Source: Eumeta japonica
Taxonomy: Eukaryota > Arthropoda > Insecta > Lepidoptera > Psychidae
Direction: 5' to 3'
Assembly: GCA_005406025.1 (NCBI GenBank)
Contig: BGZK01001349.1
Location: forward strand, 62,001-126,000
DNA: 64,000 nucleotides
Of the stretch, positions 34,549 to 44,981 are shown in pieces. Position numbers and translations under genes: made by a program. The notes below the pieces were generated by a model. The model worked only from the letters and a program-made list of their open reading frames with translations. It did no database searches and was not told the DNA's origin. Numbering within the stretch: the first letter of the stretch is position 1; the number at the start of each line of letters is the position of its first letter.

Positions 34549-37500
34549 TGAAGGTTGTTTTATTTCACTTTGAATATTAATTACATCAACACTCGTTATT
34601 ATTAATCACTGTGACAAGAGGTTTGTGGTAACAAAAATACTATGTGTGAACATCAATGGTTGTACCGTACCTAGTTGTCTCCAGTGTTCCATCAGAAACA
34701 AAATCAAAATTAAACTCTGTTTTTAAAAATCATACTACATAGTTTCAATCCTTTTTTATTTCATATAATAGTATCTAATATTGTAGTTTGTGGTATCCAA
34801 CTAATTTATTTGATAAGAGTTACTTATAATTGCAGATTTTTTTTTTACATCTATTAAAATTAATATTTAATATCATTAATAATGATACTTATTAATCGGA
34901 ATAAAAAGATAAAAAAAAGTACGTACATACTTTCAGTATTACGAGATGCATTTGTTTTATCTATTTTATAATTAATTGAAAATATTTTTATTAAATTAAA
35001 TGAAAAAATATTCTGGTAATGGTTGGATTTAAACCCGGCTCCACGAAAAAGACTGGTGCTTTAATCTAGCACGTTTCGGCCATGCTGCCATTGAACAATG
35101 TTAAAAAATTGATTCTTAAGGAATAAACTCCAATAGTGCATTTGGGTATTGTTGAATTTCACTCGTCATAAAATTTCCATACCGAGGGCCTTATGTAATA
35201 TTCATTCTTAAGGAGTAAAGTTCAGTAATTAAATTGTTATATATAGTTGCTTGCCATTTGTCAATTAAAAGCATTATGTTGAAAGGGAGGAATTTTAAAA
35301 CATTGTTAGTAATGTTTGATGTTAAATTTGAAGTATGTATTATAATTGCATTTATTGTAATTCCTATGTTACTCTGTTTATATAACATTGATCTTGAATT
35401 TTGTTTTTTTTTTTGGCAGTTGTTGTTTGACTTCTTGGCTTTCAAAAATGATGTATCATTTTGGCGACGGAAACGCTCGCTGGCGGGTCTATCGGCACGC
35501 ACGGTGTTCTGGCGTGCCTTTTCACAACTAGTTATATTTTTGTACCTGTTAGATGAACAGACATCTTTATTAGTACTAGCACCAGCTGGGATTAGTGCTG
35601 TCATAGAGGTACCGTATTTCTGTATGTGTACATTAAAAAGTGACATTTTAGGTATTAATTAAAAAATAAGCTACTTACTATATATTAATAAGCTGTTACA
35701 ATTTATTTATAAGTTGTAAGGAAAATTATGTGTTGTTATGAGTGTGTTGTAGCAATGCATATTGTAAAATTTCATACTTTAGTATATAAAATAGTTATAC
35801 CTTTATGTTCATTCAAGTTCTCGAAATAGGAAGTTATTAAGAGATAGAATAAGAAGAAATGTTAATTCACGAAAATTGACTTCAAAAGATTTTCAAAATC
35901 TTTAAAATGCTAGTGTCATTGTTCTGCAACTGGAAGAAAATTAAAATCTACCAGGAAATGCTTAATAAAATAAATTGCACAAAATGAATAATATTTGTTA
36001 ATCTTGTATGCAATAATAGCCTATTCCTATCTATACATATGATAAATCTGGGGATCCTTTTGTGTCTGTACATTGAAAATATGTGCCAAAAAACTGAATG
36101 TGGGTGAAGTGTATATATATATTGAAGTACAGAATACAGTACAACTATTTATAGAAACATTTTTTGTTTGAACAGGCTAATGTTCAAAATTACTACACAA
36201 ATTTTCATGGGGTTTTCTGTGCAAAGCCTTTTGAAATTGAAACTTATCTGAACATGTGAGGTTTGAACTTCACACGCCATATTATTTTGCGAACTAAAAG
36301 TGCATACTTTTTAGTCTTCAGAATAGTATGGAGTGTGAAAACCATGTTATTTATGTTGGAAATACGATGTAGGGTAAGCTGAGTTTTATAAATGTCGCAG
36401 CTACAGCTATGTCTTGATGATTGTTCTAATGACTAAATTCGCAGAATAATTTGGGAAACGAAACTCCAGCTTCATTATTCTGCTAATATGGCTTATATTT
36501 TTAGAATGCTACCAGACATTTTGTGTAGTGATAAAACCATACAGGCATGTGAATCATAAAACTAATTGTTAGCAATGGGATTTGAAATAAAAAAAATATG
36601 AAACCACTCATATAGTCCTTTATTTCAAAAAAATGATTTACACAATACAAAATTGAATCTGCACCATGTGGTCGCAAGCGTCTGAATACGATCTCCTTTT
36701 TCACCCGTTCGTGCGCCCTCGGCCAGTCGGTATAAGTTGACGCTAACGTACTAAAGATGTGTGTGATATTTACCTCTTTAATTAAGACTGTTCAACTAAT
36801 TGAGAAGAATATTTTTTAATTTTATAAGAACATATTTTTAGGCACATGTGAAATCTAAACTGCATTAAAATATTAAACCTCATACAAATTTTCATATCCA
36901 TTTTAGATAGGTTTTATATCAAGTACAATTTTTTGGAAACTAGATGAATTTGAAAAATTTAATTGTAATTTAAGTACAGTACAACGCATAAACCTGCCGC
37001 TCTGAATTGCCTACGAATGATGTAATGCGCGGGTTTAACGCTCCCCGACACTTCCGTCTTCTCCCCCGCCTGCCAGTTTTACGCCATTGCAACGCTTTCG
37101 TGACTAACTTCACAGCGGCAGAGTTTCGTGAATTGTACTGTATTGAAGTCAGTGTATAATGTTTTTGTATTTGTACTGTGAATGCAGTTATGGAAGGTGA
37201 CGAAGGTGTTGCATTTACGAGTGGGTATAAGCGGCTGGCGGTTGCGCGTGTGGCGAGAGCGCGGCCCGGATGCGGGCGAGCGTACCACGGCGCGCGCTGA
37301 CGCTGAGGCTATGCGTTACCTATCTATGCTTCTCTATCCACTTTGTGTTGCTGGAGCTGTTTATTCTCTGGTCTATGAACCACATAAAAGGTACTTTTAG
37401 TAACAATTATCCATATTAAATATTATGTGAGTTATAATTTTTAAATGTTTTTATAGGATTTTTGATATTACAGTGTTATACATCACTTTCTAGATGTTAT

Positions 37501-39205
37501 TACAATGTAGAGGCGATTTTCAATTTACTTTTTAAGTTAGACAAATAGTGCAATTCTGTTATTTTGTTATACAGTTAAATTATATTAATTCATGAAAAAT
37601 TTCTTGATTGTTTGTTCTTATTTTGATAATTACAAAAGAACAAAACTTAGGGTCAATTTTATCATAACTAGTAAATTTTTAACAGCTCAAAGTGTTGATA
37701 AGTGATAAACGCGTCGTTCATGCATATAAAAATATGAAATGACAATTGATTAATGAGACCAACAAATTGTAAATGTTATTAATATGATTCTTAGAGGTGC
37801 ATAAATCAACCCTTAACTGTTGTATGCTCATCTGTTTCATATTTTTCATTTAATGTTACATTGCATGTATTGGTAACATATTTTTATGTTGGTTTTTTGA
37901 TTTTGTTAACTATTATTTTTATAATTTAAAACCATCTGGCAATAAGTTTCAAATATTGGGATTTTTATACCATCAACATAGAAAAAGTATAAGTACTCTA
38001 TCTATATATAGTAAATTTGTAGTATGAGAAATGCAACAGTAAAATATTTATTTAAAAGACAGCCTATGATAGATGAATGGAAGAGCATTATAGCCTCAGT
38101 AAAAAAGTTCAATTACCTAGTTCTTAATTATAGAACTCTTTGGTGTCTTTGGACTCTTCTGTGTTCAAAGGCATCTTTGCGTATCAAATTTTAAAACGGG
38201 TTATGTGTCCATACTTCTAATAACTTTTTACTATGGTCTTAAATCACTTTTATGAGAAGCAAAAAGGGTTAATAAGATATTTGTTGTTTTATTTATTAGA
38301 TGAAAATATTTGTAAAACAATGTTTATTGAAAAATACTTAGGCATGCCGCTTAATTTTCCAAAAAAACTGCATTTATCATCAAAGTCATTGTTTCTATTC
38401 AGTGATATATACTGTATTTGGATATTGTCTTTAGCTTTGATTAATATATCCCAATACTTTCAAATTTCAGTTGGTATTCATGGGCATTACACAGCGTGGT
38501 GAACGGAGTTTACGCGTTTGGTTTCTTGTTCATGCTGCCACAGCTGTTTGTGAATTATCGGTTACGGTCTGTGGCAGCGTTGCCGTGGCGCGCCTTCATG
38601 TACAAGGCATTCAACACCTTCATAGATGACGTTTTCGCGTTCATCATAACGATGCCGATGGCGCACCGCGTCGCTTGTTTCCGCGACGATCTCGTTTTCC
38701 TCGTGTATTTGTATCAGAGATGGTTAGTATTTCTATTTTCCATAATTTTCAAGCAAGTTTAATATATCATAGCTGTAAAATGAATGACATTTGAGCTATA
38801 ACAACTAAATCGATAGTCTAAAATGTTAAATGGTGGCATTTTTGACTGTTTATTGTTTGAGTAGAGTATGATGCTTATTGTTCGAACATATATTATTATG
38901 ACAAATTACTAAAGTACAAAAAATAGGTAACGATAATAGTAGAAATTATTTTTTAAATACATTAATATTTAGATTTGGCTCGATTTTAAAATAATCTAAT
39001 AAGATAGACTTTCTTACATTTCTATCTTGACAACTTTATATTTCTTCTCTTATGAACACTTTCTGACATGACATATAAGTAAGAAATGAGGTAATGAATT
39101 ATAATTTTTAGGTTGTACCCCGTTGACAAAACGCGTACAGATACCGCAGTGAGCATGGATGAAAATCCTGAAGATGCCGGAGTCGAAAAATTAAAAGAAG
39201 AATAA
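25747..39205 (+). CDS. CLPTM1L: CLPTM1-like lipid scramblase (CLPTM1L), complete, eight exons
   Basis: Exons: 25747-26015, 29347-29536, 31988-32124, 33684-33966, 35420-35608, 37188-37390, 38471-38722 and 39112-39205. All introns are GT-AG, phases agree, and the total is 539 codons including TAA (538 residues, the length I recall for human CLPTM1L). Diagnostic blocks are KLPKKTRNNGSL, TTYTEP, GFSEKDVDDVKGIFADTNLY, LLFDFLAFKNDVSFW, LDEQTSLLVLAPAG, MLLYPLCVAGAVYSL, NGVYAFGFLFMLPQLFVNY, YKAFNTFIDDVFAFIITMP and VFLVYLYQRWLYPVDK. An N-terminal membrane anchor (about residues 5-24) is followed by a lumenal domain and a cluster of membrane segments (about 280-300, 325-355, 399-418, 433-451, 473-486). 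The human protein is an ER membrane scramblase reported to flip glucosaminyl-PI in GPI-anchor synthesis. The start is the ATG at 25747; an ATG at 25740 is out of frame. AATAAA at 39361 is the likely poly(A) signal. Exon 6 (about residues 374-395) is unusually Arg-rich and GC-rich. Confidence 0.95.
28041..29047 (+). pseudogene. Mariner transposase relic in CLPTM1L intron 1
   Basis: A broken mariner transposase of a different lineage from the other two copies. Blocks in order: TATTRKIYEIEGEDTVNEP and the helix-turn-helix region (28041 on), SGRPPIWDIEARKKAVES (about 28170), GKTYKSWRLMPHELNEIQAK (about 28300), KWIYLNNPN-type (28430), YNYEGLVYF (about 28550), then disturbed sequence with hairpins at 28575-28670. 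After these come IEKPDGIELLPHLAFSLDFA (about 28785) and DYYLFRSVV (about 28850), and the end IETIEYNGLYFEYEG with TGA at 29045-29047. Stops and frameshifts are frequent. It sits in the same orientation as CLPTM1L but inside its intron, so it is spliced out. Confidence 0.8.
28575..28670. repeat. Two adjacent inverted repeats in the mariner relic
   Basis: First, TAATTTCAGAC (28575-28585) pairs perfectly with GTCTGAAATTA (28608-28618). Second, 28621-28670 is a 50-base near-perfect palindrome with no spacer, centred at TCTAGA, with two mismatches between its 25-base arms. The right arm is ordinary mariner coding sequence, so the left arm looks like an inverted copy of it. Confidence 0.75.
31074..31099. 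repeat. 26-base palindrome in CLPTM1L intron 2
   Basis: CCCATGTTTATA and TATAAACATGGG form perfect 12-base arms around GT. No function is evident. Confidence 0.5.
31421..31695 (-). other. Antisense exon-like open frame with strong donor, CLPTM1L intron 2
   Basis: On the minus strand a stop-free, GC-richer frame of about 91 codons ends exactly at CGACGCGACG|GTAAGTATC, a near-consensus splice donor. The peptide (VRRRQHLSETASRTLP and on to FSIVSVGGSPTRR) matches no family I know. No ATG heads this frame close by, so a coding role would need an upstream exon; it could instead be an exon of an antisense non-coding RNA or a fragment of a mobile element. Confidence 0.25.
32820..33130. other. GC-richer unassigned segment in CLPTM1L intron 3
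   Basis: About 300 bases of balanced composition embedded in AT-rich intron. No frame stays open through the whole segment on either strand, though the minus strand keeps about 50 codons open (SEGLCDFIMWITAFGQSHHA). It looks like a remnant of an older coding or repeat element that I cannot place. Confidence 0.25.
34516..34547. repeat. (TA)16 microsatellite in CLPTM1L intron 4
   Basis: Uninterrupted TA dinucleotide run. Confidence 0.9.
35020..35093 (-). repeat. tRNA-like relic (possible SINE head) in CLPTM1L intron 4
   Basis: The minus strand reads TGGCCGAAACG (box A-like), a perfect five-base anticodon-type stem GTGCT/AGCAC around a 7-base loop, a variable-arm-like stretch, and GGGTTTAAATCC (box B-like). 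The acceptor and T stems do not pair well, and the loop lacks the invariant U33, so this is not a working tRNA gene. A tRNA-derived SINE or tRNA pseudogene fragment fits best. Confidence 0.4.
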
Positions 39206-42200
39206 GATGTCGGTTTAATGACTTTTAGATGATTAATTTTTAGATGGAGGCTATGGTGTGGTGCTGCTCATTATTACTTATAATGATTTTTATTTATTTA
39301 TGAGTCAAAATCGATAGTAAATGATTTTAACACAAATGCATAATGTTTATATTTATTATAAATAAAATAGTGAAAAATATGTTTTAATAGAATTTTCTTT
39401 TAATGTTGATATGTATGGCTGTTAAAAATAAATAAAAACGTCATAGAAAACCTAAGATTTGTAGGATAGAATGTGTCAATCTATGTAACAATTTATTACA
39501 ACTTACTAAATACACCAGTAAATTTTAAAGCGTATATTTATATTAAATAGAAGTCATTGAGTTAAAGCGAGATCATTTTTTTATATTATAATTAAAAATA
39601 TTGAAACATATAATTTGTATTCAAAGTAAATTTGAATGGAAATCCAATGTTTTTTTTTTATTAAATTGTGTAATTTTGGTGTGACATTTTCATGTCATTA
39701 TTTTTAATAGGAATGGGATAATGTAAAGGTATGTACTATATATGTGACCTATCGATGAAAATGTTTATGTAATATGCATTTTGTATTGTTATATTGTGAT
39801 TATTTTGTATAATCTATATTTCTAATATTGGATGTTTATTAATATTGAGATTATTAGATGTTTGGCTTTCTATATAAACTCTTAGTTTTCAAAAATTCAT
39901 TGTGTGTGCATTAAAAATAATTTTCAAATAAATATTTGATATTGATATCAAGGAAGGCGCGTCGATAATTTATTGAACAAAATTGTTATATATTTTTGTA
40001 TATTTGGGGCTATTGTGGTTACTTACATTTGAACTATGTTTATAATGGTCATAGATGTTTAGTGTTATTAAAAGTCTGTTAGATAATGTTTAAACACTAA
40101 AGCAAACATTAAAAAATTTGACATTAAAATGTTATATGTAAATTATTAACAGTACTTGGTATACATTTAAAAATATTAATATGTGCATAATTTTAAATAA
40201 TTTTTTAATTAGTATTCAGATTTTGTACAATATTTTTGTTTATTAATATTATATGTTAGTCTAAATGTATAGAAACATAATGGCTACTCTAATTGTGAAA
40301 AATCATTCTAATTTGTTCAAACACTCAAATATAAATCAAAAAACTCAACTCAAACACTCAAAAAAAATTTTTGTCATTCCATAATTATACTAAACCATTT
40401 AAAACAAATCACTTCTTAAAGAACTATTTTCTATTAATGTAACCATGTGTGGTGGTCTAAAATAGGAATAATTTATATTTATATAGTTCAATTATAGAAT
40501 CAATGTCATGGAGAAATTGAACAAAAATGATAACCAGAATTTAGGGCAGTTTTTCATATGCACATTTGATGACAGGCCACGCGTCGATGTAGTGGTAAAA
40601 ATTGTTAATAATCACTATCTCTTTACTTTTTTTTATAAGAGATGTCGCTTATCAGATAACTCTGCGATTTCTAAAACGCGCAAATCAAAGTAACATCGGA
40701 CAGCCTATAGAAGTTATGACTTACCAAAAACTATCACATATGTAAACGTTTACTATTGTAAATAGTTATCTATAATAAATTTTTAGGTTGTATTTTAGAA
40801 ACACAACAAATGTATTAATGAATTGTGTTCTGATGGTTGTTTTTTGATATGTTTTATATATTATTATTGTTTACTTATATGTTTTATATATAACATATAA
40901 ATAAACAACTCGTGCGATATGTAACTAAATTATGTTCTACAACAAGTGCGGTAAGTCGTCAATTACCCACGAGAGTGAAGTTGAGCGCATGAGTGAAGCA
41001 AGTGCGCTTAAATGCTCGAGTGGGTAATCGATAACACCGCACGAGTTGCATTTTCTACTTTTTACTTTGAATGCGGAGATAATACAAAATTAGAAGCTGG
41101 AAGCAAGGCCTGGTGGAGGGTTGCAAAAAGAAAACACGTGTGCCCAAGTATGTTTGCATGCGACAAATCATATTTCGTGCTTGTCGCTTGCGGTCGTACG
41201 TAAAACTCGCGTTGCAATTGTACAGTGAGAAATCAGGTACTTGAAGCCCTCAAAAGTGTGAGCAAAGATACTCATTTATTCCGCATGAATAATAAAAAAA
41301 TAATAAACTCATCACTTGTCAAATAAAGTAGGTAAACGATAAATTCTTCCATAGGTAATATAAGAAAATATAAATTATAGTCATTTTACGTCGTGGTAAT
41401 TTCACTACTTATATTTGAGACTACTTATCGATGATACCTGTCCAAATAAATTGAATAGACTATTATATGATGACCTGCTTCAAATGAAAGGCTTTAAAGA
41501 GAACATAGTCATAAAAATGGAAAAAGGCATTACTGGTTAAAATACATTAAAACAGCGAGTAACAAATAGAGAGTGAATAAGGTGTACAATGTCAATGTGT
41601 GCAGAGTAAGAGTCGAGATATTTATTAAAATTCACGAGAATGCTAAACAAAACTAGAATATGAAAAATATAGTATGAAATACAAATGCAACGATTTACCA
41701 TAGATTCCACAAATTACATAATGTCTTCAAGTTGACATAGTAGAACTAAATTTATTAACCAATTCTGTGGTTTTTGAACCTCGTTGCAATTTCAAGTCCA
41801 GTATAATGCTTAAATATTTCATTCGCATTGTTGCATTGACAGGATTAAGATCTATATTATTAAATCTTACAATGAATATGTTTAGTAGCGGGCAGTGTAA
41901 ATTTAATACATTCATATTTATTCGCATCTAGTACATACTATATTGTTTTTTTTTCACACCAACAATTAACATTATAAAAAGCAAAAACAAAAGAATTTGT
42001 TATGTTTACATCATCACAAATTTATTGCATTTTCATTAGATTTAAAAAATATTTACGTATCCCCTGTGAGCAATAATAGCAAATTAGATTTTTGTATATG
42101 GCATGGTTGATAATATGTGTATACTAAAAAATAGGGGCTGGTTTAGAATTGAGTTTTGGAGGACATCAATTACCACAGACACTTCTGAAGAATTCGTAGC

Positions 42201-43706
42201 ATTAACGTTAACTACATGTCTTTTATTTATTAAGGCTCAGTGTTAGTAGGATAGGTAGCAGTGCTTAGTATAGCATCGTAATACAAACAATTAATCACTA
42301 CGAAACGTGGCCTGTCAGTTAGTGTTGTATTAACAACAATTGTGCTAAGTAGGCAAACTAAAGAGAAACAGTCTTGAATTTTTTATGTACTTTATATATG
42401 TATGTGTATTAATGACTATACCTAAGCATATTTTATGACACCATAATAAGTAGATTTAATGTAAACAATAATAGTGTTTAATATTCTCATAATTTTCAAT
42501 AATTATGTATCCAGTGATTGTCCTTACACCATGCATCATAAATAAAATTATAATTGTTATTGTTAATATTTATAAATATTATTGTGAATTATAGGAAATT
42601 TATATGAAACAGGAAAATATTTTGACATTTTGTGAAAATGATCTTTGTTAATTGTATTCATGTATGTATATGTGAAATAATTATGTGTTTTGTATAATTT
42701 TGTGTTCTAATTACACTTACATAGTTATTGATTTATGTTGTTGAGTTAAACATAATAATATAGAAACATAATTCTCTATCGAAGACTGGTTGAGTAGTAA
42801 TCATATATGCACAAAAAACATATATTTTAATGTATGTCAATGTGTACCAAAAATTTCAATTTTTTTATGTTATGTAAAATGTAAGATTATTGTGTTTTGG
42901 AATTTATGGGTGCAATGCCGTTTCATACAATTTTCTCATACAAGTTTATATTTGGTTTTTTGTGTGTAAAAGTTAACTAACCATTATAAAAAATTAAAAA
43001 GTAACTACCAATAGGTACTAAACACCAAATATATCAACGTTTAACAGTAAGGCCCATGTTAGACCACACATCTGTCTTGTAGGTACCATAATATTAACCT
43101 AATACAAAATTGCCAGTTAAATTAGCTTTGGTTACACAGGAATACAAGAATTGTAAAACAGAGTATAGAAAGTTCTTGATATAACTTAAAACAAAAGTGT
43201 ATGTTTCTTGTTCTATAATATTGATAGTGAATATGAATAAATAATTATTTTATAAATCAGTATTGCCTAAATAATTTGCCAAAATTTTAATGAAATGCGT
43301 TTTTCATCTTTGATTAAATTATAATAGGCATTTTAATAATATGTAGTTTTTTTTTGTATGTGAATTTACAAAAAATTTACTTTATACATTCCATGATAGT
43401 TTAAGATCCTAAGATATAAATCTGTCCAGTGATATATGTCTGAAAAATTTAGTGAAAAATTAGATGGCATAAAATAGTGTTTTGTAAAACAATAAGGAAA
43501 CATTTTTCAATATGAATGTGAAGAGGTATTTTATTGCGCTGGTATGAATTATTTATGCTTAATGATTCATTGCACTTAATAAAATTATTATCTATTTCAT
43601 TCTTTTCATGAATTATTTAAATTATCATATAACGAAATACCATACTGTATATATTACATAATAATAGTTACAAGGCTGAAAAAATCTTAAAATGTACAGA
43701 AAATTT
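39206..43706. other. Intergenic AT-rich DNA after CLPTM1L
   Basis: No gene is seen. It includes the CLPTM1L 3' UTR (AATAAA at 39361) and a fold-back repeat at 40934-41058. A 63-codon frame at 41012 falls partly within that fold-back and shows no protein features. Confidence 0.5.
40934..41058. repeat. Fold-back (imperfect inverted) repeat
   Basis: The left arm begins GTTCTACAACAAGTGCGGTA and runs through CAATTACCCAC; the right arm, reversed, reads GTAGAAAATGCAACTCGTGC through GATTACCCAC. The arms are imperfect, with a spacer of roughly 45 bases rich in GAGTGAAG-type words. It resembles a small foldback or MITE family. Confidence 0.55.
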
Positions 43707-43730
43707 ATAAGAAAGCACGTGCTTTCTTAT
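43707..43730. promoter_or_regulatory. 24-base perfect palindrome centred on E-box CACGTG
   Basis: ATAAGAAAGCAC is followed immediately by its exact reverse complement, placing CACGTG at the centre. bHLH dimers (Myc/Max, CLOCK/CYC type) bind CACGTG. It lies about 200 bases before the GC-rich island at 43,930. Regulatory use is inference. Confidence 0.3.
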
Positions 43731-43924
43731 TTAACTCTTATATTTATAACTTATAATCTCTTATATTTATCATTATAAATTGTGAAAGATGAATTAAAAA
43801 AAAAATTCTTCATTCTTGGGATTTGTGAAACGACGCGATGCCAATGCTATCTCTTTTTTTTTTCGATTTTCCCTTTGAATAGGTTTTATTTTTTATATTT
43901 TTATGGTATTTGTTGGTACAGGTA

Positions 43925-44120
43925 TCGTCACGGTTTATGAGGGCCGATGAATCCGCAGTACTTGTTTTTTGATTTAGCGGGACGGGTGAGATGCAACGGG
44001 AACAGCGGCGTGTTCTTGTGTTATTTTCTGATCAGTTGCGTTTCGCGCCCGCGCTCCATGTAAGAAGGCGTGCGCATCGACCCCAACACTCGCCGAGCGC
44101 TCGTAAACCGTGACTGTAAC
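43925..44120. other. GC-rich island; possible promoter or non-coding first exon
   Basis: About 200 bases far richer in G, C and CpG than the flanks. It contains GCGCCCGCGCTCCAT|GTAAGAAGG near 44057, a plausible splice donor. No long frame and no family match. It could be a distal promoter or 5' UTR exon of the gene starting at 50792, an unannotated RNA promoter, or a remnant element. Confidence 0.25.
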
Positions 44121-44910
44121 TGTAGAGTTTTATTAGCAAAATTTTAAATTAAATGCGATTGCACGGTAAAAGTCGTTTTATTACAGTAGATATTAAGCAC
44201 ATAATAGTATGCTGCTACATCAAAAGAAATATTTGAATTGTAAAACTTGTCTCGAAAAGGACACCATACTATAACTTTGATTTTTCTAGTTTTTAATACT
44301 TCAAATAATTGTACTTATATATTGATTTGTTTTTTGCGATAGAATAACTCGTCGTTCATCGATTAAAGTACTGTCATTTAATGCACATTGTGAAAGGACA
44401 ATACCATCGTACAGTAAAGATCACTAAATGAGTTCATAGATTTATCATTTGTGTGATCTTTGTACTATTGTTTTTTTAGTTCCTCAATTCTAAAGTTATA
44501 TCTCATGAAAGAGAATATATAGCTCTTCTGGTGTGGCCATTCCAATTTCGCTCAGATATTTTTCAAATCTGATCAAGTTTTCCCAATAAACGATTAAAAG
44601 CGTTTAAAATGGCCTTCTTTTACAACTTGGCGTTTTTTCTCTTTGCAAGGGTTAACAAGAAATGGTACACGTCGTGAACATCCACATTTCGCAGTAGCCA
44701 TTGAGCCCGCAACATAATAGTTTGCGAGTACATCGCTGTGAACGCATTTTATATCCTAATAGGTGTATTTTTCACATATACTTGAAAATGCGAGTCTTCT
44801 GGAGATTTATTCTTGCACAATAATTATTAAATAAACAAATGAACCTAAGGGTAGACAAAGTCATTGTTGCTTCTTTATATTTAAATCGATTTTATTTCGT
44901 CCTAAGAGCG

Positions 44911-44981
44911 TATAGGATCACTTTGTTGTATAGACAATGAAGTGGATCACTTCGTTGTATAGACAATGAAGTGATCCTATA
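44911..44981. repeat. Inverted repeat enclosing a 29-base tandem duplication
   Basis: TATAGGATCACTT (44911-44923) and AAGTGATCCTATA (44969-44981) are perfect 13-base inverted arms. Between and overlapping them, a 29-base unit (GGATCACTTYGTTGTATAGA and on) occurs twice, at 44915 and 44944, and each unit can itself fold through CACTTC...GAAGTG. Confidence 0.75.

Noticed and set aside
35020..35093. Functional tRNA gene on the minus strand
   Set aside because: Box A/B-like words and an anticodon-type stem exist, but the acceptor and T stems mispair and the loop lacks U33; kept only as a tRNA-derived relic.
35191..35662. 142-151-codon frames on both strands around CLPTM1L exon 5
   Set aside because: Only 35420-35608 on + is exon (it reads the CLPTM1L membrane region with proper borders); the rest is intron read-through or antisense shadow.
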